Shown in pieces: positions 34,538 to 41,961 of a stretch of 64,000 bases of DNA. The first letter of the stretch is position 1. Every line of letters starts with the position of its first letter. Under the pieces are notes generated by a model. The model was not told the origin of the DNA. It saw only the letters and a program-made list of their open reading frames with translations, and did no database searches. The position numbers and the translations under genes were made by a program. Source of the DNA: Chryseobacterium sp. JJR-5R (GTDB lineage: Bacteria; Bacteroidota; Bacteroidia; Flavobacteriales; Weeksellaceae); NCBI RefSeq assembly GCF_034047335.1, contig NZ_CP139137.1:1426001-1490000 (forward strand). Direction: 5' to 3'.

Positions 34538-35156
34538 ATTTTCTCATAATTTTGTTAAACCATTCATTAATCCTTTCTATATCTAATTTGAACAAAGATA
34601 GGTATTCTTCCTTAATAATATAATCTATTCCCCTTGTTGAACTTATTCTGGACATCATTAATAATTCTTTAATTCTATCATCCAATATGAGATAATTATC
34701 ATCTAATTTTTCAAAAGCTAATCTGCTAAAAATAGGTCTTTGATAACAACCCAATGTATAACAGGTAGCGAAGTTTCTAATTGCTAAAAAAATCATTGCT
34801 AAGTCAAAAACTAATGAATAATTATTTTCTTTTATGGAAATGATACTTTCATCAAATAAATTTTTAAATTTTAACAAATCATTTTTACAATTTTTATATT
34901 CAGAAGGTTTTCCAATTTGACTTAAAAAATCATATTCAGAAGAGGAATAAACTAGTTTAGATTCAAAGTACAAATGCCATGCAAATGGATTCCCTTCATT
35001 ATATAATTCTTTTATTCTATCTGGTGTGTATAATGAAAACTTATCAGAATCAACGTCTTTAAACAATTTATTATCACTAATTAGTAATAAGTCAGTGTCC
35101 GAATATTGATCAACCTCACCTCTTACTAATGAACCAAAAATATAAATACATGTCAT
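34521..35156 (-). CDS. Nucleotidyltransferase-domain protein
   Basis: A 211-residue protein with the pol-beta-type nucleotidyltransferase core at its very N-terminus: IFGSLVRGEVDQYSDTDLLL, with Gly8-Ser9 and the metal-binding Asp20-x-Asp22. The remaining 150 residues are helical (SIISIKENNYSLVFDLAMIF, AIRNFATCYTLGCYQRPIF), reminiscent of HEPN-like domains that follow minimal nucleotidyltransferases. Such domains occur in toxin-antitoxin and nucleotide-signalling systems. The start overlaps the stop of the pentapeptide gene by 4 bases (ATGA). The substrate and partner are unknown; the domain call is firm, the role is inference. Confidence 0.8.
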   Translation of the reverse strand: MTCIYIFGSLVRGEVDQYSDTDLLLISDNKLFKDVDSDKFSLYTPDRIKELYNEGNPFAWHLYFESKLVYSSSEYDFLSQIGKPSEYKNCKNDLLKFKNLFDESIISIKENNYSLVFDLAMIFLAIRNFATCYTLGCYQRPIFSRLAFEKLDDNYLILDDRIKELLMMSRISSTRGIDYIIKEEYLSLFKLDIERINEWFNKIMRKYESGI

Positions 35157-36154
35157 CGTCTATTGTATCTTTTAGTTATAATTGACATTAATAAAGCAAA
35201 ACTGCCTAATCTTAATATTGTCAATGGTAATAAGATATAATTCGAGTAAGTCATATCATTTACTTCCAATCCAAAGTAAATAGATGGTATATTTACAAAA
35301 AGCGTTTTTAAAAAATCAAAGATACCATATTTACTTTCACTAGTAAAAATATCAATAATTGTTAATAATAAAAAAATATAAAAATTAAATGCAATCAGTT
35401 TTTTTAGACTTTCACCATTGCCCCATATAAAATCAAGAGAAATAACTTTTAGCCATTTAAACAATTGATCAAGCTTTTTTTTGGGTCCGGCATATTTTGG
35501 TCCGTAAAACGAATCCCCTGATAACCAGCTATCTTTTAAATGACTTTTTGTCGCATCTAACTCTAAACTGACAGCTTTAGATGAATTTATAAAATCTCCT
35601 ATAGAAGTATAGTTTAATTTTAATGCTCTTGCAAATTTATATTTTAAATTCATTCTCTTTGGCGAGCATTCGAATATTTCATCGTCTACAAAAGTTTTTT
35701 CAAATATTGCATAATCGAAATTGCATAATTCAAAATATGAACCTTGCAAATTACTATTTGTAAACTTCGCCCCTTCAAATTTACAATTAATAAATCGACA
35801 ATCTTTCAAATAGCAATTATCAAACATTGTTTTTGAGAAATCTACATTTTTAAAAATAAAATCTGTTGCTACTGCACGAGTAAATAGATAATTGATATAT
35901 TTTATATCTTCAATATAAAAGAATCTTTTCTTTTCAATAATTTCAAAAGTATTACTAAAAAATTTGACATCTTTTTTTTCAATTCTTCCTGATGGTACTA
36001 ATTTACTTTCAGCTGAAAGATATTGACATTTTAAAATTTTTATTTTTTCATCATCTTTTTGTTTATCTAAATTTAAAGATGTGATTCTATTTTCAAACTC
36101 ATTATTTTCATTTTCATTTTCATTTTCAATTTCAGGTGTATTATTTTTTTTCAT
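35153..36154 (-). CDS. Pentapeptide-repeat protein with C-terminal membrane helices
   Basis: A 333-residue protein. After an acidic Asn/Glu-rich N-terminus (ENENENENNEFENR), residues about 90-160 hold pentapeptide repeats (NVDFSKTMFDNCYLKDCRFI, CKFEGAKFTNSNLQGSYFEL). The C-terminal 90 residues have two clear membrane helices (FNFYIFLLLTIIDIF and ILLPLTILRLGSFALLMSII) around a hydrophobic loop, a helix-pore-helix shape like two-helix ion channels but without a TVGYG filter. An ATG at 36259 would overlap the upstream gene by 89 bases, so the ATG at 36154 is preferred. A membrane effector role is inference. Confidence 0.75.
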   Translation of the reverse strand: MKKNNTPEIENENENENNEFENRITSLNLDKQKDDEKIKILKCQYLSAESKLVPSGRIEKKDVKFFSNTFEIIEKKRFFYIEDIKYINYLFTRAVATDFIFKNVDFSKTMFDNCYLKDCRFINCKFEGAKFTNSNLQGSYFELCNFDYAIFEKTFVDDEIFECSPKRMNLKYKFARALKLNYTSIGDFINSSKAVSLELDATKSHLKDSWLSGDSFYGPKYAGPKKKLDQLFKWLKVISLDFIWGNGESLKKLIAFNFYIFLLLTIIDIFTSESKYGIFDFLKTLFVNIPSIYFGLEVNDMTYSNYILLPLTILRLGSFALLMSIITKRYNRR

Positions 36155-36170
36155 AAAGTCCAAGTAGCAT

Positions 36171-36560
36171 TTATTTAACAATATTCGATAATTTACGTAC
36201 GACCCAAATTTCCTTTTCGTAAAAGCAATGAATTTGAGCAATATATTGGTTATCTTCATTATTAATATATAAATTTCTAAATGTGCCTAAATTGATTCTT
36301 ATATCTTCATCTTCAATATTTAACAACTTTTTAATTGCAACTTTAATCTCTATTTGATTATTTAGATAGATTTTATTCCAATTTAAGTTATTTCTCATAA
36401 TTTCACTTTTATCGTATAGCCTTTTATTTTTTGAATCAATTACATATGGAATTGATCCTATAGATTGATTTTGCGAATAGATTTCCACATGATTACTAAA
36501 ATCTATAATTTTCGATATTGGAATTTTGAATAATAATTCTACTCTCTCAATTTCTTCCAT
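36171..36560 (-). CDS. Hypothetical protein of the AT-rich block
   Basis: A 129-residue soluble, Asn/Ile/Lys-rich protein (IERVELLFKIPISKIIDFSN, IEIKVAIKKLLNIEDEDIRI) ending with a beta-rich part (QYIAQIHCFYEKEIWVVRKL). No membrane segment and no recognised family. It precedes the pentapeptide gene by 16 bases and so probably belongs to the same operon. Confidence 0.65.
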   Translation of the reverse strand: MEEIERVELLFKIPISKIIDFSNHVEIYSQNQSIGSIPYVIDSKNKRLYDKSEIMRNNLNWNKIYLNNQIEIKVAIKKLLNIEDEDIRINLGTFRNLYINNEDNQYIAQIHCFYEKEIWVVRKLSNIVK

Positions 36561-36633
36561 ATTATTAGTTTTTGCTCGCTTTAATGTTTATTAGTAGCTA
36601 ATTGTATTAAACGAAATGTGAATATAAGAAAAT

Positions 36634-36930
36634 TCAATCAGGTATATTAATACCTTTTACACTTTCAAATTCTCTGAAGAATTTTTCTAGTGAATATCCT
36701 TCATGTCTAAGAATATTATATATTGTTGACATCGGAATATCGTATCCTTGAGATAATTTTAACTTTGAAATTGTGGAAGATGTAACTCCACAGAGTTTAG
36801 CATACTTATTTTGTGAAATAATTTTACCTTCGTGATCGTGGTATTCGCGAAGAAATTTACTTTCAATAAAATTGCACAGATGTTTATTGACAAGTGCATT
36901 CTTATTATTCAAGTCTTCTTTGCTTTTCAT
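36634..36930 (-). CDS. Helix-turn-helix DNA-binding protein
   Basis: A 98-residue protein with an XRE-like helix-turn-helix: KIISQNKYAKLCGVTSSTIS (residues about 36-55), then KLKLSQGYDIPMSTIYNIL. It has no other domain. It is the first gene of the minus-strand AT-rich block, 73 bases ahead of the next gene. It shares an upstream region with the folded RNA transcribed in the opposite direction, so it may regulate both. This regulatory role is inferred from position. Confidence 0.75.
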   Translation of the reverse strand: MKSKEDLNNKNALVNKHLCNFIESKFLREYHDHEGKIISQNKYAKLCGVTSSTISKLKLSQGYDIPMSTIYNILRHEGYSLEKFFREFESVKGINIPD

Positions 36931-37012
36931 TGAGTTAAAAATTTAATCCAAATGAAAAGATTATTAATAAAATTACTGTTCGTTATAGCGAATGATTGTT
37001 TTTTTTATTATA

Positions 37013-37044
37013 TTTGCATCATAAGTTACAGCAATGTAACTTTG
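37013..37044 (+). promoter_or_regulatory. Promoter of the folded RNA
   Basis: TTTG (37013-37016), a 20-base spacer and TAACTTTG (37037-37044) fit the Bacteroidetes consensus closely. The expected transcript start is near 37050. Confidence 0.75.
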
Positions 37045-37049
37045 CGATA

Positions 37050-37200
37050 CTTCAAAAAACAATAGAAGCTATTGCTTAGAATCTCGAACAGAAAACTGGT
37101 AATTTTTAGACAACGAGAGGATAAGTAAGATGCTCACGACCTAGGCGTGGGCTCTCTTATCGTTGTCAGGTATACCAGTGCCTCTGTTCGATAAGTAGAG
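37050..37200 (+). ncRNA. Strongly folded RNA of unknown class
   Basis: Nested helices, all exact or with one wobble: TCGAACAGA (37084-37092) with 37183-37191; ACTGGTA (37095-37101) with 37173-37179; GACAACGA (37109-37116) with 37160-37167; and the apical GCTCACG (37132-37138) with CGTGGGC (37146-37152) around an ACCTAGG loop. A small hairpin CAATAG-AAG-CTATTG lies 5' of this. CTTATC (37156-37161) can also pair with GATAAG at 37120-37125 or 37190-37195, which would exclude parts of the first fold. No open frame covers it. It is not tmRNA, RNase P RNA or SRP RNA by any motif I can see. The 3' end is not defined. Confidence 0.7.
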
Positions 37201-37580
37201 TTCCATGCCGTTTTATTTTCATGCCGTCCGGTATTCTGCAATTATTCTAAGCCTGCTTTTTAAAATATAGATGCGGTAATGTATTTCGCTGCGTTGCATT
37301 CAGAATGACACGGAACGATAGGGTGTACAACCTATTGCGGGGCTTCCACAGGCTCAATGACCAAAAACTGACAGGGCTTCTAAGCTATTCACTGATCCAA
37401 CCAAAACCTCTTTCTGCAAAAGCACATGAAGAAAGGGCAGGGGAGGAGATATGCCATACAAAACACAAATGATGAAAAACCACTGCAGGCGCAGCCGTTC
37501 CGGGACGGCCGCCCGCTTGCAACCTGCCCAAACCGTAACCGCAAAACCGGCAGGCTCTCAACACAAAAAAACATCTTGCC
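37201..37580. other. Spacer between the folded RNA and the orphan gene
   Basis: No gene is supported; minus-strand frames here mirror the orphan gene's upstream region. It contains a sequence near 37287-37310 (CTGCGTTGCATTCAGAATGACA) of the type often repeated in Bacteroidetes intergenic regions. Confidence 0.4.
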
Positions 37581-38144
37581 ATGAAAAAGAAAAACATAGA
37601 TTTTGAATCCGGAGGCTGGACGGAACACAGGAAACATTCCGCCCTCAGCCTGATGGACACCTTTTTCCAGTTCCATGATCCGGCAGCCGCCAAAAACAGG
37701 CTGTATGAAATAATGGAGTACGCCCAGAACCGGAAAGTCCTGATGAAAGACAACCCGTCCGTGGTCTTCCATTTCTACCTGTCGCTCCGTTCGTTTGTCC
37801 GGGCCGGCTATGGTCTGCAGTTCAAATCAAAAAAATGGGCAATCCATGCTCCGGCAGAACCGGTATTGCATCTGATGCTGGGTTCCCTTTCGGAGGACGA
37901 ATTCAGAAATCCGTTCCTGGCATTTCAAAAAGCGTTCAGCGAATTCACCATCAGGGATTTTGATCATTTCCTGGCAGATATAGTATATTTCTCCCTCGGC
38001 ACTTTCAACAATGTCCCGGAAGGCAATATCATTACGCCGTTCATCCACCTGAATAAAATGCTGGATGCCGCACAGCTGATCCTGGAAAGGAGAGACCATA
38101 AGAACAACGTCCCGGCCATCATAAATCCACCTGTCGTGTCTTAA
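37581..38144 (+). CDS. Orphan hypothetical protein
   Basis: A 187-residue soluble, aromatic- and His-rich protein (MKKKNIDFESGGWTEHRKHS, FHFYLSLRSFVRAGYGLQFK, FTIRDFDHFLADIVYFSLG). It is mostly helical by eye, with no signal peptide and no motif I recognise. Its codon use is GC-richer than the AT-rich block on its left and like the core genome. It sits between the folded RNA and the repeat array, with no other gene nearby. Confidence 0.7.
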   Translation: MKKKNIDFESGGWTEHRKHSALSLMDTFFQFHDPAAAKNRLYEIMEYAQNRKVLMKDNPSVVFHFYLSLRSFVRAGYGLQFKSKKWAIHAPAEPVLHLMLGSLSEDEFRNPFLAFQKAFSEFTIRDFDHFLADIVYFSLGTFNNVPEGNIITPFIHLNKMLDAAQLILERRDHKNNVPAIINPPVVS

Positions 38145-38218
38145 AGAACTGTTTTACAGTAATAAACATAAAAATAAACACAAAAAATAAGTTAATAAAA
38201 CCTAAAACCACATCACCA

Positions 38219-39309
38219 ACTGCCGGTAAAAACGACATAGGAGTCTGAAGCGTTAAAAAAATGAATTCTGTGAACGTTAATAAAATTCTAGTGTTTGAAG
38301 CGTGAGGCCAATTTTGAACCGAAGAAAAAGCAGGGTTATCACGCAAGTTTAGAATTTTTAGTGAACAGGATTTATTTTTAGCGGAAGAATCCAGGTCTTG
38401 ATTTTTTGGTTCGTTTTGCATCAAGGCAAAATGAACAGATAGAAGAACACTTAAGCTCTTAAAAATATTTAATTTTTATTGTTCATATTAAAATAAACTT
38501 TAAATAATGCGCAAAAAGTTACACCATCGACTGCCGGTAAAAATGACATAGGAGTCTGAAGCGTTAAAAAAACCTCAGAGAGGTTCGCCGATTCATTAAT
38601 TGTATAAACAATCAGAGGCAAATAAAGCCTGTGAACGTTAATAAAATTCTAGTGTTTGAAGCGTGAGGCCAATTTTGAACCGAAGAAAAAACAGGGTTAT
38701 CACGCAAGTTTAGAATTTTCAGAGAACAGGATTTATTTTTAGCGGAAGAATCCAGGTCTTGATCTTTTGGTTCGTTTTGCATCAAGGCAAAATGAACAGA
38801 TAGAAGAACACTTAAGCTCTTAAAAATCTTTAATTTTTATTGTTCATATTAAAATAAACTTTAAATAATGAGCAAAAAGTTATCCCACCGACTGCCGGTA
38901 AAAACGACATAGGAGTCTGAAGCGTAAAAAAAATAAAGCCTGTGAACGTTAAGAAAATTCTAGTGTTTGAAGCGTGAGGCCAATTTTGAACCGAAGAAAA
39001 AACACGATTATCACGCAAGTTTAGAATTTTTAGTGAACAGGCTTTATTTTTAGCGGAAGAATCCAAGTCTTGATCTTTTGGTTCGTTTTGCATCAAGGCA
39101 AAATGAACAGATAAAATAGACAAAAAGATAACATTTGCGTTAAAAAACAAACAAACGCAAATTTATGTTTGAAGCGCGGCTATGATATTGAACTGAAAAC
39201 AAATACCAGTGTGTATAAGTTTTAGAATTTTCAGTGAACAGGATTTATTTTTAGCGGAAGAATCCGGGTCTTGATCTTTTGGTTCGTTTTGCATCAAGGC
39301 AAAATGAAC
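38219..39309. repeat. Array of three about 310-360 bp repeats plus a diverged partial copy
   Basis: Copies start with ACTGCCGGTAAAAA at 38219, 38530 and 38891; a fourth, diverged copy covers about 39161-39309. Each carries CTAGTGTTTGAAGCGTGAGG, TTTAGCGGAAGAATCC, and a hairpin GTTCGTTTTGC-ATCAAG-GCAAAATGAAC (38409-38436, 38770-38797, 39081-39108, 39282-39309). Copy 2 has about 50 extra bases. Minus-strand frames of about 100 codons in copies 1 and 3 (beginning MQNEP) are broken in copy 2, so the repeat is unlikely to code for protein. Confidence 0.8.
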
Positions 39310-39422
39310 AGAACAAACATGCAGAAAGATAATTTTAACTTAAAAAAGCATCCTCTTCAATACCATTTCAAATCATTACCCTTACCACTCCAACCAACCA
39401 GATATTTTTCTATTTTTATCAG

Positions 39423-40490
39423 ATGAAAAACAGCCTTTTAGCCGCGTTAATATTTCCGTTTTCGCTATATGCACAGGAAGTCCCGGAACTGACCGATGCC
39501 ATGGCCATGAAACTGGCGGAAAAACCGCTGCACTGCATCAGCCAGGAATACCCGAACAAAACCGCACACATCATCAATAACGCAGGAGAGGCTTCCTTAA
39601 GCCCGAAGCAGCTGCATCCCAGTTTTTACGGCTGTTTCGACTGGCACAGCTCCGTACACGGGCACTGGATGCTGCTACGGCTGTTGAAAACCAAACCGGG
39701 TTTGGCGATATCAAAAGACATTGAAAAGATACTGGACGAGTCCTTCCGGAAAGAAAACCTGGAGGCGGAAGCGAATTATTTCACCCAATACCAGCTGGCT
39801 ACCACCTTTGAAAGAACCTACGGCTGGGCGTGGCTCCTGAAACTGGATGAAGAACTGACCACCTGGAACCACCTGAAAGCAAAAACCTGGCATCAGAACT
39901 TAAAGCCGTTAACGGATAAAATCCTGAGTTCATGGAAAGCCTACCTGCCCAAGCAGACCTACCCGAACCGGACGGGCGTTCATCCCAATACCGCTTTCGC
40001 CATGGCCTTTGCAATCGACTGGGCGAGAGCGAATAAAGACAAAGATTTTGAAAACCAGCTGCTGGAAAAAGCAAAGTATTTCTATCTGAAAGACGAAAAG
40101 ACACCGGCCTACCTTGAACCTGACGGCTCCGATTTCTTTTCGCCCAGCCTGGAAATTGCCGACCTGATGCGGAGGGTGCTGCCGCAGAAAGAATTTGTCC
40201 GGTGGCTGGATGCATTCTACAATAAGCGCAGCCTGGAAAATATTGAGAAAATTCCTGTGGTAAGCGACCTGTCGGACTACCAGACCGTTCATCTTGTAGG
40301 GCTGTCTTTCTCTAAAGCGTGGTGCATGAAAGGGATTGCAGATGCACTGCCGGACGGCCATCCTTTGAAAAAGGAGTTCCGGAAAACCGCGCAGGTGTTT
40401 TTATCCAACGGGCTTCCCCTGCTGTTTCAGGGCAATTACGGCGGAGACCACTGGCTGGCCAGTTTTGCCGTCTATGCACTGGAAGATTAA
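39423..40490 (+). CDS. DUF2891 secreted protein
   Basis: A 355-residue exported protein with a short signal peptide (MKNSLLAALIFPFSLYAQ). The family pattern is visible: HCISQEYPNKTAHIINNAGE, HPSFYGCFDWHSSVHGHWML near residue 66-85, RTYGWAWLLKLDEEL, THPNTAF-like GVHPNTAFAMAF and GNYGGDHWLASFAVYALE at the end. The protein is all-helical, and the conserved His, Asp and Glu suggest a glycoside-processing alpha/alpha barrel, but the activity is not known. Its stop overlaps the convergent Mpo1-like gene by 4 bases. Confidence 0.88.
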   Translation: MKNSLLAALIFPFSLYAQEVPELTDAMAMKLAEKPLHCISQEYPNKTAHIINNAGEASLSPKQLHPSFYGCFDWHSSVHGHWMLLRLLKTKPGLAISKDIEKILDESFRKENLEAEANYFTQYQLATTFERTYGWAWLLKLDEELTTWNHLKAKTWHQNLKPLTDKILSSWKAYLPKQTYPNRTGVHPNTAFAMAFAIDWARANKDKDFENQLLEKAKYFYLKDEKTPAYLEPDGSDFFSPSLEIADLMRRVLPQKEFVRWLDAFYNKRSLENIEKIPVVSDLSDYQTVHLVGLSFSKAWCMKGIADALPDGHPLKKEFRKTAQVFLSNGLPLLFQGNYGGDHWLASFAVYALED

Positions 40491-40957
40491 TACCGAATGC
40501 CTGCCTTTTTCAGGATAAAGCTCAGCAGCCAGATGGGCCCGACCAGCAGGAACTGAAGGTCTTTCAGGAAGGAAGGTTTTTTCCCTTCGATCTTATGCCC
40601 TGCAAACTGCAGAACCCAGGTAACCACGAAAACCGAAAGGTAAACGAGCCAGGGTTTTTCGGTACGGGTATTTACGCCGAAGGCAAAACTTTCCATGATG
40701 ACCATCAGGACCAGCATGATGCAGCCGATTAAAAAAGAAAGCCTCATGTAAAATACGGTCACCAGGGCCATGGCAGCAAGGCTTACGTAGCTGATGCAAC
40801 CGATGTAGATGAAGCAGACAGATTTAGAAGGGATCAGCGAGATAAATCCCAGGATCGTCCAGAAGATCAGCGGGACACAGACCCAGTGGATCAGTTTATT
40901 GGTGGCGTTTCTGTGGCTTTCTGCGTATTCTGCAAACAGCAAATCAATTTTTCTCAT
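40487..40957 (-). CDS. Mpo1/DUF962-like membrane protein
   Basis: A 156-residue protein from the ATG at 40957 (MRKIDLLFAEYAESHRNATN). The start HxxxxxNxxxHWVCVP pattern (SHRNATNKLIHWVCVPLIFW) and the later VVTWVLQFAGHKIEGKKPSF match the Mpo1 family, iron-dependent dioxygenases acting on 2-hydroxy fatty acids in yeast. The conserved His residues are present. Four or so membrane helices are predicted. The bacterial substrate is unknown. The longer frame to 41002 adds non-family residues and approaches the AraC promoter. Confidence 0.85.
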   Translation of the reverse strand: MRKIDLLFAEYAESHRNATNKLIHWVCVPLIFWTILGFISLIPSKSVCFIYIGCISYVSLAAMALVTVFYMRLSFLIGCIMLVLMVIMESFAFGVNTRTEKPWLVYLSVFVVTWVLQFAGHKIEGKKPSFLKDLQFLLVGPIWLLSFILKKAGIRY

Positions 40958-40991
40958 ACCGGTCATTTGGAAAACACTAAAATAATAAATT

Positions 40992-41023
40992 TTTGCAATC
41001 ACTCCGCAGATTGCTTACATTTG
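40992..41023 (+). promoter_or_regulatory. Promoter of the AraC regulator gene
   Basis: TTTG (40992-40995), 20 bases, TACATTTG (41016-41023). The start codon is only 4 bases after the -7 box, so the mRNA may be leaderless or nearly so. Confidence 0.65.
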
Positions 41024-41027
41024 TGTT

Positions 41028-41873
41028 ATGTCTGTCCTGGAAAAATTCGGAGTCGAGATCTTTACGCAACACAATATTTTCGAGCGGATTGCTACCGATA
41101 AGCCTTTCCGGCCCGATAATCCTGCCTTTATCTTTATCAAGACCGGAAGCATCAGGCTCAGGCAGCATTTCCGGGACCTGGAGCTTTCTGCCAATATGTT
41201 TATGGTGACCGACCCGCAGACGGTGTATGAAATGATCTCCGTAAGCGAGGACTTCCAGTCCAGGATGGTGTCCTACAAAAGGGACTTTATTTCAACCCTT
41301 TCCCTTAAATTCAACAGGCTCATTACATACCGGTATTTCAGGCAGCAGATGAACATCGGGGTCCCTTTTCAGGCAGACGAAATGGAGGTGGTCTGGAAAA
41401 GCGTCAATTTCCTAAAATATATCCTGGATTCTGAAACGGAGATGACTTATAAAAAAGAGATCGTAGAACATCTTTTCTCGGTGTTCTGTTACCAGATGGC
41501 CGGGATTATCTCCAAGGAAGACAGCAGTGCGATGAACCAGATGTCCAGGCAGGAGGAAATCGTTTTTATCTTCTTAAATGACCTTGCCCTGCACCACCAG
41601 AAAGAGCGCAGCGTGGAGTTTTATGCAGAGCGGCAGTTTGTTACAACCAGACATCTTTCTGCGGTGGTAAAGGAAGTGACCGGGAAATCTGCCGGCCAGG
41701 TAATTGCCCTGATCGTGATGAATGAGGCGAAGGTACTTCTAAACTCCTCCAGCAAGCCTGTTTCTGAAATTTCTTCTATGCTCGGATTTAGTGACCTGTA
41801 TTCATTTTCCCACTTTTTTAAAAAACATTCCGGCGAAAGTCCGTCCCAGTACCGCAACCAGTTCGAAAGCTGA
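41028..41873 (+). CDS. AraC-family transcriptional regulator
   Basis: A 281-residue regulator. The N-terminal part is a cupin-like sensor region (FIFIKTGSIRLRQHFRDLEL), and the C-terminal AraC DNA-binding domain has two helix-turn-helix units: RHLSAVVKEVTGKSAGQVIA and ISSMLGFSDLYSFSHFFKKH followed by GESPSQYRNQ. It sits 88 bases before the TolC-HlyD-MFS export genes, reads in the same direction, and is the likely controller of that set. The inducer is unknown. Confidence 0.9.
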   Translation: MSVLEKFGVEIFTQHNIFERIATDKPFRPDNPAFIFIKTGSIRLRQHFRDLELSANMFMVTDPQTVYEMISVSEDFQSRMVSYKRDFISTLSLKFNRLITYRYFRQQMNIGVPFQADEMEVVWKSVNFLKYILDSETEMTYKKEIVEHLFSVFCYQMAGIISKEDSSAMNQMSRQEEIVFIFLNDLALHHQKERSVEFYAERQFVTTRHLSAVVKEVTGKSAGQVIALIVMNEAKVLLNSSSKPVSEISSMLGFSDLYSFSHFFKKHSGESPSQYRNQFES

Positions 41874-41904
41874 AATCCTACATTTGAACATCTTTTTCCA
41901 AAAT

Positions 41905-41920
41905 TCAAACATTTGTTTGA
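41905..41920. promoter_or_regulatory. Putative operator overlapping the export-operon promoter
   Basis: Inverted repeat TCAAACA-TT-TGTTTGA overlaps the -33 element of the promoter below; a related ACATTTGAACAT lies about 20 bases upstream. It is a candidate site for the adjacent AraC protein. Confidence 0.45.
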
Positions 41921-41942
41921 GTTTATGCGTACCCTAACTTTG
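41912..41942 (+). promoter_or_regulatory. Promoter of the TolC-HlyD-MFS genes
   Basis: TTTG (41912-41915), 19 bases, TAACTTTG (41935-41942); the tolC-like start codon is 19 bases downstream. Confidence 0.7.
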
Positions 41943-41961
41943 CACCGTAAAACAAGGTACA

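Noticed and set aside
37050..37200. tmRNA, RNase P RNA or SRP RNA
   Set aside because: None of their conserved motifs (tRNA-like ends, GAGGAAAGTCC-type core, GGAAGC-type tip) is present.
37385..37772. Overlapping minus-strand frames opposite the orphan gene
   Set aside because: They mirror the better plus-strand gene, with Cys/Phe-rich products typical of antisense frames.
38119..39150. Two minus-strand frames of about 100 codons starting MQNEP
   Set aside because: They lie in the repeat array and the same frame is broken in copy 2, so they look non-coding.
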